From Methanosarcina sp. UBA5 (GTDB lineage: Archaea > Halobacteriota > Methanosarcinia > Methanosarcinales > Methanosarcinaceae), in assembly GCF_002505485.1 (NCBI RefSeq), contig NZ_DAVG01000088.1, positions 1-47,363 of the forward strand: a DNA stretch of 47,363 bases. Direction: 5' to 3'. A program made the position numbers and the translations under genes. Positions 8,779 to 16,676 of this stretch are shown one piece after another. A model generated the notes under the pieces. The model had not been told where the DNA came from and searched no databases. It worked only from the letters and a program-made list of their open reading frames with translations. Positions within the stretch are counted from its first letter, which is position 1. Each line of letters starts with the position of its first letter.

Positions 8779-10875
8779 TCAGTTCCTGCACCCAAACAGA
8801 TTTTTAGCTTGTACAGAAGCGGGTGATACCTCAGGAATATCGAAGCTGAGCCTTGTAATATTTCGCAGTTTTTCGATAATTGAGTTCTTTTTCGGACCTA
8901 CAAGGCTGTGTTCCATTACCTCCGCAATAGAGGAGACAGGGATAATCTGGATTTTTTCCTTGTATGCCTTTTCGATAAGGACATCTGCCTCGTTTGCCTT
9001 CGGGATAATTACTTTCTTAATGCCGGCCCGGGCTGCAGCCTCAATCTTATATGTAACTCCACCTACAGGCAGGACATCTCCCCTGACTGAAAGGGAACCT
9101 GTCATTGCCACGGTCTGATCCACAGGAATCTTCTCAATGGCAGATATGACGGCTGTTGCAATGGAAACCGATGCACTATCTCCTTCAACACCTTCGTAGG
9201 TCCCTACAAACTGGATATGGACGTCATGTCTGGATATGTCCGTACCTGTCATGTTCTTAATAACGGCAGAGACATTTAACACTGCTTCCTTTGCAATCGT
9301 CTTAAGCTTACCTGTTGCTATAATACGCCCTTCGGCTCCGGAAAGTGCCGGAGTGACTTCGGATACTATGGGAAGTACAATTCCGGAATCTCCACCCATG
9401 ACTGCAAGCCCATTGACCCTGCCCACAGCAGAACCATTTTTGATGAAGGATTCGTATTCCTTACGATGATCTAGGTAACTGTCTGCAAGCTGCTGTTCGA
9501 TAGACCTTGCAATCTTCTTTGCCGCAAGCACATGATCTGCGGTTGTTACTTGAGCGCCTTCAGAATGAGCAATGTCTCCTGCCACGCGTACAAGTCCACC
9601 AAGGTCACGGAGCTTCAGGGTAAGGTGTCCTTTCCTACCTGCCCGTCTTCTGGCTTCCCGGATCACTTCTTCTACTGCACCTTCATCGAAGTGAGGAATA
9701 TGCCCATCCCTAACGACTTCCTGGGCAACAAAACGGACCATTTTCTTCCGGTTCTCAGGAGTGTCTTCCATGGAATCCTGCATGTATACTTCGTAACCGT
9801 AACCTTTTATTCTTGACCTGAGCGCAGGATGCATCTTCTGCACGGCGTCGAGGTTTCCTGCAGACACCATAATAAAATCGCAGGGTACAGGCTCAGTCTT
9901 GACAAGAGCCCCTGAACTTCTCTCGGACTGCCCGGTAATCGGGTATTCCTTTTCCTGGAGCGCAGTCAGGAGACTCTGCTGGGATTCCAGCCTGAGAGTG
10001 TTGATTTCATCAATAAAGAGCACACCTTTGTGGGCCTTGTGGATATCTCCAGCCTCTACTCTGTCGTGAGCAGGAGTTTCAAGCCCGCCGGACTGGAATG
10101 GGTCGTGCCTTACATCTCCAAGCAGAGCTCCTGCGTGAGCTCCGGTTGCATCGATATAGGGTGCGTGCTCTTTGTCATAATTTGAAACCGCCAATTTCGG
10201 AATCATCATTTCTTCTTTAGGCAAGAACTGGCGGGTTAACATGAGAATCATAATGCCTGCGATAATGCCCCAGAGTAATTGACCAACAAAATAAGAATAG
10301 ATGATAATGCCCACAACAAAAAGCATCATGAGCATATTTCTGGCCTGGGCTTTTTTCCTAGCCTCCATTTTGTGAGCCATGACGATTTCTCTGCCCTTCC
10401 CGGCGGGAACCTCCCTTATTTTAGGGTTGTTCAGGTCTTCCATATTAGGATATACAAGGATATCCTTGAGCTCTTCTTTTGGAAGAAGTTCTGCCATTGC
10501 TTTTGCAAGCAGAGATTTCCCTGTTCCTGGGGTTCCTATCATCATGATATGCCGTCTCTGGCCGGCCGCTTTTTTTACGACTTCTACGGCATGTTCCTGA
10601 CCCAGCACCTGGTCGATAAGAAGTTTGGGTACATCTATATTAGAAGTATTTTCAAACGAAAAGCCGATGTCAACATCTTCATACGTATCTTGATTGGACT
10701 CAGACTCGGCCTTAATTTGATTGGATTCAGGTCCAGTCATACCCTTACCGGACTCCTCCTTCTTCTGATCGGCCGCAGACTTGTCTACATCCTGAACGGG
10801 CTCGCCAACATTTTGAGCGGGTTCGTCCATCTTCCCCGAAGACTCGTCTATGTTCTGATTATTATTATACACCAT
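8779..10875 (-). CDS. lonB: Archaeal membrane-anchored LonB protease
   Basis: ATP-dependent protease of 698 residues. An acidic N-terminal stretch of about 80 residues (with EPxQNVxEPVQDV-like repeats) precedes the AAA+ domain. Walker A is GTPGTGKS (about 114-121) and Walker B is VLFIDE (about 285-290). A membrane hairpin (about 183-213, MLMMLFVVGIIIYSYFVGQL and on) is inserted between them, as in archaeal LonB. The C-terminal protease domain has the Ser-Lys dyad: Ser about 567 in GDSAS and Lys about 610 in TYKIEAA, 43 residues apart as in bacterial Lon. The protein degrades unfolded proteins at the membrane. A TATA box (10922-10931, minus strand) lies about 50 bp before the ATG. It is first in a run with tldD and tldE. 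The acidic leader is unlike the rest of the protein. Confidence 0.96.
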   Translation of the reverse strand: MVYNNNQNIDESSGKMDEPAQNVGEPVQDVDKSAADQKKEESGKGMTGPESNQIKAESESNQDTYEDVDIGFSFENTSNIDVPKLLIDQVLGQEHAVEVVKKAAGQRRHIMMIGTPGTGKSLLAKAMAELLPKEELKDILVYPNMEDLNNPKIREVPAGKGREIVMAHKMEARKKAQARNMLMMLFVVGIIIYSYFVGQLLWGIIAGIMILMLTRQFLPKEEMMIPKLAVSNYDKEHAPYIDATGAHAGALLGDVRHDPFQSGGLETPAHDRVEAGDIHKAHKGVLFIDEINTLRLESQQSLLTALQEKEYPITGQSERSSGALVKTEPVPCDFIMVSAGNLDAVQKMHPALRSRIKGYGYEVYMQDSMEDTPENRKKMVRFVAQEVVRDGHIPHFDEGAVEEVIREARRRAGRKGHLTLKLRDLGGLVRVAGDIAHSEGAQVTTADHVLAAKKIARSIEQQLADSYLDHRKEYESFIKNGSAVGRVNGLAVMGGDSGIVLPIVSEVTPALSGAEGRIIATGKLKTIAKEAVLNVSAVIKNMTGTDISRHDVHIQFVGTYEGVEGDSASVSIATAVISAIEKIPVDQTVAMTGSLSVRGDVLPVGGVTYKIEAAARAGIKKVIIPKANEADVLIEKAYKEKIQIIPVSSIAEVMEHSLVGPKKNSIIEKLRNITRLSFDIPEVSPASVQAKNLFGCRN

Positions 10876-10921
10876 GGTTAGCTCACATATTAGAACGTTA
10901 TTGAATAGACGTTACTGATCG

Positions 10922-10931
10922 ATATATATAC
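10922..10931 (-). promoter_or_regulatory. TATA box for the lonB-tldD-tldE run
   Basis: On the minus strand TATATATATC lies about 50 bp before the lonB ATG, which predicts initiation near 10895-10900 and a short leader. No heat-shock operator could be identified by eye. Confidence 0.5.
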
Positions 10932-11243
10932 TTGACGTTTTCGAAAAAATAATACATTAGTGATAAAATGATTGGCAAAAAGAGGATGCCACAATAACGA
11001 ATTCCTCAAGTTACTGTGACCCCGTCCATACTTCTACTAATTATATTAACTTACTGTATATATAATTAACCTGCCAGTGTATATATAATTTCTAGAAATA
11101 TTTTGTTATATATGATACAAAACTTTTTGTCATTATACTATTTACTAGATTTACATATTTGGCTCTAAAATACAATAGAAAATTTCTCAAATTTATTCTC
11201 AATTTAATTTTTAGATAATTTCAACTCTTTTATGCTATCTCCC

Positions 11244-11254
11244 CTATATATACA
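11244..11254 (+). promoter_or_regulatory. TATA box upstream of the TPR gene
   Basis: CTATATATACA lies in AT-rich DNA about 240 bp before the ATG at 11491. If used, the leader would be about 215 nt and would contain the TTCAG-type repeats listed at 11295-11384. The rest of the 10876-11490 gap shows nothing else recognisable. Confidence 0.4.
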
Positions 11255-11294
11255 TTGAGCATTAGTTGCTAATTCAGGCCAGAGCTGCTTAAGA

Positions 11295-11384
11295 GCTAGT
11301 TCAGATCAGTTCAAGGTCAGTACAGAAAATCTCAGATCAATTCAGACCGGTCCAGACCAGTTCAGGCCAGTTCAAGCCAGTTAA
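11295..11384. repeat. Degenerate short tandem repeat (CCAGTTCAGG type)
   Basis: The stretch carries repeated words of about 10 nt such as CAGATCAGTTCAAGGTCAG and, nearer the end, CCAGTTCAGG, CCAGTTCAAG, CCAGTTAA. Copies are imperfect and spacing is 10-11 nt. It lies between the predicted promoter and the start of the TPR gene. Confidence 0.5.
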
Positions 11385-11490
11385 TAAGTAACTTAGAGGT
11401 AATTAGGAGTTAACTTTAAGCTATATCTTGCTGGCTGTCCATAAACCGGTGTCGATAGCTATTTAATAAAACAAGAGGCATTTTTCTCTT

Positions 11491-12264
11491 ATGTCCAGAA
11501 GCAAGGTAAACAATCTTATCCTTCTGAAGCAAATTCACACTGCTGTAGCTCAGATTCGAAAAGGCAAGCTGAATAAAGCCCTTGAAACCCTAGATAAAGC
11601 CGAAGACTCAGCAAGGAAAGCAAAGTCCACTGACACTGTATATTATATTCTTTTTATGCGCGGAGGCATCTTTTATACTGAGTCAAAATACGATGAAGCC
11701 CTCGAAACCTACGAAAAGGCGCTCGAGGCAGGTTCAGAACTCCTTAAAAACGATCCTGAAAATATCAATTACCAGCATTACATAGGCACAACCCTGAGCA
11801 ATACTGGAAATCTTCTCAAAAGTAAAGGTGAAAATCCGCGAGCTGCCGAATATTATGTCCGTGCTCGCGAGACCTATGCAAACCTCCTGGCAAAAGAGCC
11901 TGAAAATACAGTTTTCCGATCTGCTGCCGGCGAGAACATGAACAACTATGCTGCTCTCCTTACGGAGATGGACTCTTTTGAGGAAGCATGCGAAGTTCTC
12001 AGGCCAGCGATTGAGCTTTATGAAAAGCTCCTCGAAGAAAAACCAGAAAACTTGGACTATCAAGTCGCACTCTCAGTGGCGCTCGCCCAGCTCGGAAACT
12101 GCCTCATCCAGAAGGGCCCAGAGAATTACGAAACTGCAAGGCTGAGCCTTGATAAAGCTCTTGCCATGCAGGAATATCTTCTCGCCCAGCAGCCTGAGAA
12201 TAGGGATATGAAAGAATCAATTGCTTTTATCCTGGAAAGGCTTGAAAAGCTTGAAAGGCTTTGA
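11491..12264 (+). CDS. Tetratricopeptide-repeat protein
   Basis: Helical TPR protein of 257 residues, soluble, without signal peptide or membrane segment. Repeats are seen from about residue 10 to the end, for example AVAQIRKGKLNKALETLDKA, GGIFYTESKYDEALETYEKA and ALAQLGNCLIQKGPENYETA. The spacing is longer than canonical 34 residues in the middle (about 42-45), as in Methanosarcina TPR proteins with YExLLxxxPEN linkers. Such proteins are scaffolds for protein-protein binding; the partner is unknown. AAGAGG lies about 13 nt before the ATG, a rather long spacing, so start certainty is moderate. The next gene is convergent. Confidence 0.85.
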   Translation: MSRSKVNNLILLKQIHTAVAQIRKGKLNKALETLDKAEDSARKAKSTDTVYYILFMRGGIFYTESKYDEALETYEKALEAGSELLKNDPENINYQHYIGTTLSNTGNLLKSKGENPRAAEYYVRARETYANLLAKEPENTVFRSAAGENMNNYAALLTEMDSFEEACEVLRPAIELYEKLLEEKPENLDYQVALSVALAQLGNCLIQKGPENYETARLSLDKALAMQEYLLAQQPENRDMKESIAFILERLEKLERL

Positions 12265-12296
12265 GTTATAGGTTGTTTAAGTTATAGATTGTTAAG

Positions 12297-12635
12297 CTAG
12301 AGGTTATCTCCCAAAAACAGCATCATGTGAACATAAAGCAAAATAAACAGGCCTGCAACGACTCCTAGGATAAACTGAAAAGTAAAGTATGAATAAACAA
12401 CCAGCCCAAGCACAAAGAGGGTAATAATAATGTTTACAAGTCGGACTCTCCTCTTTATTTGGGGATCCTGCGGAGTTCCGGCTTCTTTTTCATCCAGGTA
12501 ACATTCCCTGAAGTAATTTCTTTCCCTTTTCATGAGGAAATAAAGCCTCAGAATGAGAACATCAATAACTATGCCCCAGAAAAGCTGGCCGATATAGAAT
12601 GTATAAAAGAGGATAGCTGTGAGAAAGATACTCAC
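12297..12635 (-). CDS. Small membrane protein made of two LonB-like membrane hairpins
   Basis: Integral membrane protein of 112 residues from the GTG at 12635. Two hydrophobic blocks (residues about 3-35 and 67-105) are separated by a charged linker (YLDEKEAGTPQDPQIKRRVR). Each resembles the membrane insert of the LonB in this window: LonB has YSYFVGQLLWGIIAGIMIL, block 1 has YTFYIGQLFWGIVIDVLIL and block 2 has YSYFTFQFILGVVAGLFIL. The frame is open about 28 codons upstream of the GTG with charged residues (IEIPEIRKREK), but no ATG or clear ribosome site is seen. The true N terminus is uncertain and might be damaged. No known function. A link with LonB at the membrane is only an inference from similarity. 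Confidence 0.65.
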   Translation of the reverse strand: MSIFLTAILFYTFYIGQLFWGIVIDVLILRLYFLMKRERNYFRECYLDEKEAGTPQDPQIKRRVRLVNIIITLFVLGLVVYSYFTFQFILGVVAGLFILLYVHMMLFLGDNL

Positions 12636-12878
12636 AAGCAGGTGGTATATTTTTTCTCGTTTTCGAATTTCAGGAATCTCGATTCTACCCTTCCCCCGAA
12701 TCTCGATCTTATTCTTACTTCATTTCTCTATTCACATTATTTATCTTTTCCCAAATACTCTTTTTAGATATCAATAAACATCAAATTATTAAAAAAGCTC
12801 CGTTTCAAACGGGAAAGAAAACGGTCTAAAACTAAATCCGCGATAACTGTAATCAGCCCTCTGAGCTCGAATTTGTCC

Positions 12879-12900
12879 ACGCGCCGTCTGCGCGTTTTTT
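12879..12900 (+). terminator. Intrinsic-type terminator hairpin
   Basis: ACGCGC, a 5-nt loop and GCGCGT form a perfect 6-bp GC-rich stem that runs into T6. It lies in the 12636-13035 gap, where no gene is seen on the plus strand, so it may end an unrecognised short transcript (about 12780-12900) or be chance. The rest of this gap shows no recognisable feature. Confidence 0.5.
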
Positions 12901-13035
12901 CCCTTAATTCAAAGAAATATTTCATATCAGAAGCTCAATTTTTACCAGAGTATACAAAAATTTGACTTCGAATTTACAGCAAATTCGTGACACTGCCGTA
13001 ATCCATCATATTTAATATATTTTTAGCTATCTTTG

Positions 13036-13680
13036 TCATAATACATTGAAAATCTTTCTACCGATGCGGACTATGCTTGCGCCTTCTTCTATTGCTATTT
13101 GATAATCGTCTGTCATTCCCATTGAGAGATATTGAAGACGTTTATTTAAATGCTTCTCTGATTTATCTTTTAAGTCTTTCAATTCTTTGAAATATTTTCT
13201 TGAATCTTCGGGGTCTTCGCTTTTTGGCGGGATTGTCATCAGGCCTTCTAAACTTAAGAATTTGAGGGTTGATATTTGATCCAGAAACTTCAAGAGGTCA
13301 TTTGGCTCTAATCCGGTGTGTTTTTTTTCGTCGGTCTTCACTTGTATAAGGATTTTCTGGATTGCTTTTTTTTCTTTTGCTGCATCATTTATCTTTTCTG
13401 CAAGTTCGTATGAATCAACACTTTCTATCAAGTAGGGATTTAGGTTTACTACTTTTTTTGCCTTGTTTAATTGAAGTGTGCCGATAAAGTGGGTTTTTAT
13501 CTCAGGTGGAATATATGGGGCTAACTCTTTCATCTGCTGGTAATGGTTGAAGCCGATGTCTGTAATACCTACTTTTATGGCTTCATCGATTTGTATTTTT
13601 GATGCATATTTTACTGCGGCGACAAGTGTTACATCAGAGGGGATATTTTTTAAAAGTTCTTTCACATTGTCTTCTATCAT
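13036..13680 (-). CDS. YggS/PROSC family PLP-binding protein
   Basis: Single-domain alanine-racemase-like TIM barrel of 214 residues. The PLP lysine is in LVAAVKYAS (about residue 24). Other family landmarks are THFIGTLQLNK and the C-terminal LSMGMTDDYQIAIEEGASIVRIG, which binds the phosphate. The usual G-E-N after the second strand is changed to GFNHYQ. Members bind PLP, keep vitamin B6 and amino acid pools balanced and have no known catalysis. It appears to be monocistronic. The upstream DNA holds a 16-bp duplication. Confidence 0.9.
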   Translation of the reverse strand: MIEDNVKELLKNIPSDVTLVAAVKYASKIQIDEAIKVGITDIGFNHYQQMKELAPYIPPEIKTHFIGTLQLNKAKKVVNLNPYLIESVDSYELAEKINDAAKEKKAIQKILIQVKTDEKKHTGLEPNDLLKFLDQISTLKFLSLEGLMTIPPKSEDPEDSRKYFKELKDLKDKSEKHLNKRLQYLSMGMTDDYQIAIEEGASIVRIGRKIFNVL

Positions 13681-13712
13681 ATGTTCTCATCGTATGCAGA
13701 GATTTTTAGTAT

Positions 13713-13744
13713 TTTGTCTCTTTTATAATTTGTCTCTTTTATAA
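13713..13744. repeat. Two perfect copies of a 16-bp tandem repeat
   Basis: TTTGTCTCTTTTATAA occurs twice head to tail, just upstream of the YggS gene. On the minus strand the repeat contains TTATAAAAG, so two TATA-like boxes result; duplicated promoter elements are possible. Confidence 0.6.
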
Positions 13745-14019
13745 TCAGCGTTTCTGGTCCGAGGTAATTGTCTAAGGTAATTGTCTAATATCTTTTTTTG
13801 TATTGAATGAGGCAGTAATCGGTCGTAATATATATTCCTATATGTTATGAAATCTTCGAGTTCGGTAAAGCATACCTTAAATTCCTGATCGACAAGATTC
13901 TCTATGAGTGAAAATAAATTAACTATTGACTCTACATCCTGTTTTTTGTGGTGAAGAAAAAGAATACAGAGGCAATCATATTTTACAGAATTTTCGATAC
14001 ACTGCCCATTAAATCGTTA
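13723..14019 (-). pseudogene. Start-less open frame, possible gene remnant
   Basis: On the minus strand a frame of about 98 codons is open, with a protein-like composition (CLCILFLHHKKQDVESIV, then VDQEFKVCFTELEDFITYRN) and ends at 13723. It has no ATG, GTG or TTG near its beginning and follows a stop at about 14020. It may be the C-terminal remnant of a lost gene. I do not recognise the family. The remaining DNA to 14204 shows nothing else. Confidence 0.25.
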
Positions 14020-14204
14020 AAACAACAGAAAAATGTTTGAAATTATTTCTTTTTTCAGTATATTATCTTGCACAGGCCGCTCTCCTTCGTCGAGTGTGAA
14101 AAGCTCCCATAAAGACGCTACTCTCCAGCACTGGCTAATAAGCAATCAAAAAAACGAAAAAAGGGAGTAAAAACTAATTTTCGCCAAATAACTTCTGTAT
14201 TGGC

Positions 14205-14420
14205 TCATCTTGATGTGAATAGATCGAAAATATTTCCCAGCATGCTGCTGTCGGCCTGATAGAATTCGGTGTATTTGCAGCGCTTGCAAGTGACGTGGGT
14301 GAATCTCTTGTTCTGGACATCGAAGAGTTTGCTGAGAAAGCCGCCTGTAGTGCGGATCTCGCCTGTTTCGTAGGTAGTGTTTCCGCATTTGGGGCAGATG
14401 AAATGAATATCTTTACTCAT
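14205..14420 (-). CDS. Small zinc-ribbon protein
   Basis: 71 residues with two Cys pairs: CPKCGNTTYETG near the N terminus and TCKRCKYTEFY near residue 45, which form a zinc ribbon of the predicted nucleic-acid-binding type (COG3478-like). The middle GGFLSKLFDVQNKRF is typical of that family. A good ribosome site AAGGAGG lies 7 nt before the ATG. Cytoplasmic; exact role unknown. The neighbours are unrelated. Confidence 0.85.
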   Translation of the reverse strand: MSKDIHFICPKCGNTTYETGEIRTTGGFLSKLFDVQNKRFTHVTCKRCKYTEFYQADSSMLGNIFDLFTSR

Positions 14421-14628
14421 TTTATGGCCTCCTTATTCTGTTTTAGATAATCTAAAAGGTGGAATACCTTTATTTTTGCGATATTTAATTGTGTTGCAAA
14501 AGGTCTAAAAACAGTCATCATTGTAAGAAAAAAACCTGTTTTTAGCTTTGAAGGAAAGCAAACCTGACCGAAAAAAATGTTTGCAGGAAAGAGATATTAA
14601 AAAAGAAGATTATTACTGAATAAGAACT

Positions 14629-15105
14629 ATGAAAACAAAACCGATAATTGCAATTGCCCTTCTCATCTCAGCCGTCCTACTAGCTGCTAGAGTGGTTCCC
14701 GGAACCAGTGCAGATCAGTTCAAAGAAGGAAAATATATTCACGTTGACAATATAGTGATTCAGTTTGATAAGACTGATGCGACCGTCAATATAGACTACC
14801 ATCTCAGTCCCTTTGCTCAGGCATATATATCACTTTTTGGCAGCAAAAACCTGGAGCCCAAGATTAAGGAAATCTTTTCAGAATTTCATGAAGTACAGAT
14901 TCAAAATATAGGAAGATCAAGTGCTTCGCTTCAGATACTAAACGTTTCTAGGGAAGAGGACGGAAACTACCTGTGTGATCCCTATGAATTAGGGGTGCAG
15001 TCTGACGTCGTCACCTTTGTTTATCCCCCTAAAGGCACGAAAAAAAGTTACGAAAATGTAAAAGTCACTCCTCCAGTTTTTTATGTACTAAATGAAAAGA
15101 CGTGA
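14629..15105 (+). CDS. Hypothetical secreted or membrane-anchored protein
   Basis: 158 residues. The N terminus MKTKPIIAIALLISAVLLAA is a signal peptide or a single membrane anchor, so most of the protein should lie outside the membrane. The rest is rich in beta-strand-forming residues (HVDNIVIQFDKTDATVNIDY) with no Cys pairs except one single Cys in NYLCDPYE. I do not recognise the family. It begins about 210 bp from the divergent zinc-ribbon gene, with no strong ribosome site. It appears monocistronic. Confidence 0.7.
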   Translation: MKTKPIIAIALLISAVLLAARVVPGTSADQFKEGKYIHVDNIVIQFDKTDATVNIDYHLSPFAQAYISLFGSKNLEPKIKEIFSEFHEVQIQNIGRSSASLQILNVSREEDGNYLCDPYELGVQSDVVTFVYPPKGTKKSYENVKVTPPVFYVLNEKT

Positions 15106-15310
15106 TAAAAATTATCTTCTTAACTTTAATTACCCATTTATTCCTTTTTCTTCTGCTTCCCCAACCTTTTCTTCTCCCAACTGCCTTATTTTATTTTACT
15201 CATTTGTTATTCAGATAAAACGGTTCTCTTCTCTTTAATATATGTAAGTATCCCAATCTGGCAATTAATTTAAAAACATATCACAAAAAGATAATTTTAT
15301 TCACATATTA

Positions 15311-15322
15311 GGAATATATATT
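15311..15322 (+). promoter_or_regulatory. TATA box of the cysteate synthase gene
   Basis: GGAATATATATTT is placed so that initiation near 15343 would give a leader of only about 10 nt before the ATG at 15353. This fits the absence of a ribosome binding site there. Confidence 0.5.
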
Positions 15323-15352
15323 TAATAAGAAACCTAATTTTCTTTGATTGCG

Positions 15353-16603
15353 ATGGGAAGATTCAAACTGAAATGTCTAAAGTGCGGAAGAGAATACGGA
15401 CAGGAATACAGGCTTACATGTGAGAATGATGACTCCTTTTTGCGGGCGGACTACTTTGAAAAAAGGCTGGAACTAAGAAACCAGCCAGGTATTGGAAGGT
15501 TCCACTCATGGCTCCCAGTCCAGGAAGAAATTACTACGGACGCAGGGCCTATAACTTACAAAAGTGAAGCCTTTGCTAGAGAACTCGGGCTTTCGAACCT
15601 TTATATAGGATTCAGTGGGTACTGGCCCGAAAGGAAGGCTTTCACTAAAACCTGCAGTTTTAAAGAACTCGAAGCCCACCCGACCATGCAGTTCCTTAAA
15701 GAAACCGGGGGAAAAGCTCTGGTTCTTGCCTCTGCCGGAAATACAGGTCGGGCCTTTGCGCACGTGTCAGCTTTGACGGGAATCGATGTTTATATTGTGG
15801 TGCCGGATTCCGGGGTTTCAAATCTGTGGCTGCCTGAAGAACCCACTAAATCAATTCATCTAATCAGTATGAGTCCAGGAAATGACTATACTGATGCCAT
15901 CAATCTCGCAGGCAGGATTTCAAAGCTGCCTGGCATGGTTCCCGAAGGCGGGGCGAGAAATGTTGCAAGAAGAGATGGAATGGGCACTGTAATGCTGGAT
16001 GCAGCAATAACTATAGGGAAAATGCCTGATCATTATTTCCAGGCAGTCGGAAGCGGTACAGGAGGAATTTCGGCATGGGAAGCTGCAATACGTCTCAGGG
16101 CAGATGGGCGATTTGGGCAAAAACTCCCGAAACTTCAGCTTGCCCAGAACCTTCCATTTGTTCCCATGTACAACGCCTGGCAGGGAAAAAGAAGAGAAAT
16201 TATTCCCGAACTTGATATGAAGTATGCAAAGAAACAGATAGAGGAAACTTATGCGACTGTGCTTACCAATCGGGCTCCCCCATATGGAGTTACTGGTGGG
16301 CTATATGATGCACTTGTCGATACTGGTGGAATAATGTATGCGATTACCAGAGAAGAAGCCCTTGAAGCTAAGGCCCTTCTCGAATCCCTAGAAGGAATTG
16401 ATATCCTGCCCCCATCGGCAGTTGCGACAGCCTCCCTGTTAAAAGCTGTGGAAGCAGGAAATGTTGGAAAGGACGAAACTATTCTCCTGAACCTTGCGGG
16501 CGGAGGATATAAACGCCTGAAAGAGGACTACACACTTTACCAGATCGAACCGGTAGCTATTGCCAAAAATCCTGATATTCCTTTAGAAGAACTGAAGATC
16601 TGA
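15353..16603 (+). CDS. Cysteate synthase (coenzyme M biosynthesis)
   Basis: PLP enzyme of 416 residues related to threonine synthase. In Methanosarcinales this subgroup converts O-phospho-L-serine and sulfite to L-cysteate, the entry to coenzyme M. The N terminus has a small Cys pair motif (CLKCGREYG plus a later Cys in LTCEND) as in threonine synthases. The likely PLP lysine is Lys104 in TCSFKE. The phosphate loops are ASAGNTGRAFA and GSGTGG. It sits 73 bp before comDE, the enzyme two steps later. The ATG at 15353 is preferred over a TTG at 15344, because a TATA box predicts a nearly leaderless mRNA. Alternative: an ordinary threonine synthase. The neighbour comDE and divergence at the PLP site (no TGSFKDR) argue against that. 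Confidence 0.92.
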   Translation: MGRFKLKCLKCGREYGQEYRLTCENDDSFLRADYFEKRLELRNQPGIGRFHSWLPVQEEITTDAGPITYKSEAFARELGLSNLYIGFSGYWPERKAFTKTCSFKELEAHPTMQFLKETGGKALVLASAGNTGRAFAHVSALTGIDVYIVVPDSGVSNLWLPEEPTKSIHLISMSPGNDYTDAINLAGRISKLPGMVPEGGARNVARRDGMGTVMLDAAITIGKMPDHYFQAVGSGTGGISAWEAAIRLRADGRFGQKLPKLQLAQNLPFVPMYNAWQGKRREIIPELDMKYAKKQIEETYATVLTNRAPPYGVTGGLYDALVDTGGIMYAITREEALEAKALLESLEGIDILPPSAVATASLLKAVEAGNVGKDETILLNLAGGGYKRLKEDYTLYQIEPVAIAKNPDIPLEELKI

Positions 16604-16676
16604 GTCCTAAAAACTCCAAATTCCGAAATCTATGAAAGAAAAAGAAAGCTAAAGAGGCAGCTAAAGAGGCATATGC

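Noticed and set aside
14146..14388. 80-codon minus-strand frame overlapping the zinc-ribbon gene
   Set aside because: The overlapping 14205-14420 frame has clear zinc-binding Cys pairs and an AAGGAGG site; this one is a shifted reading.
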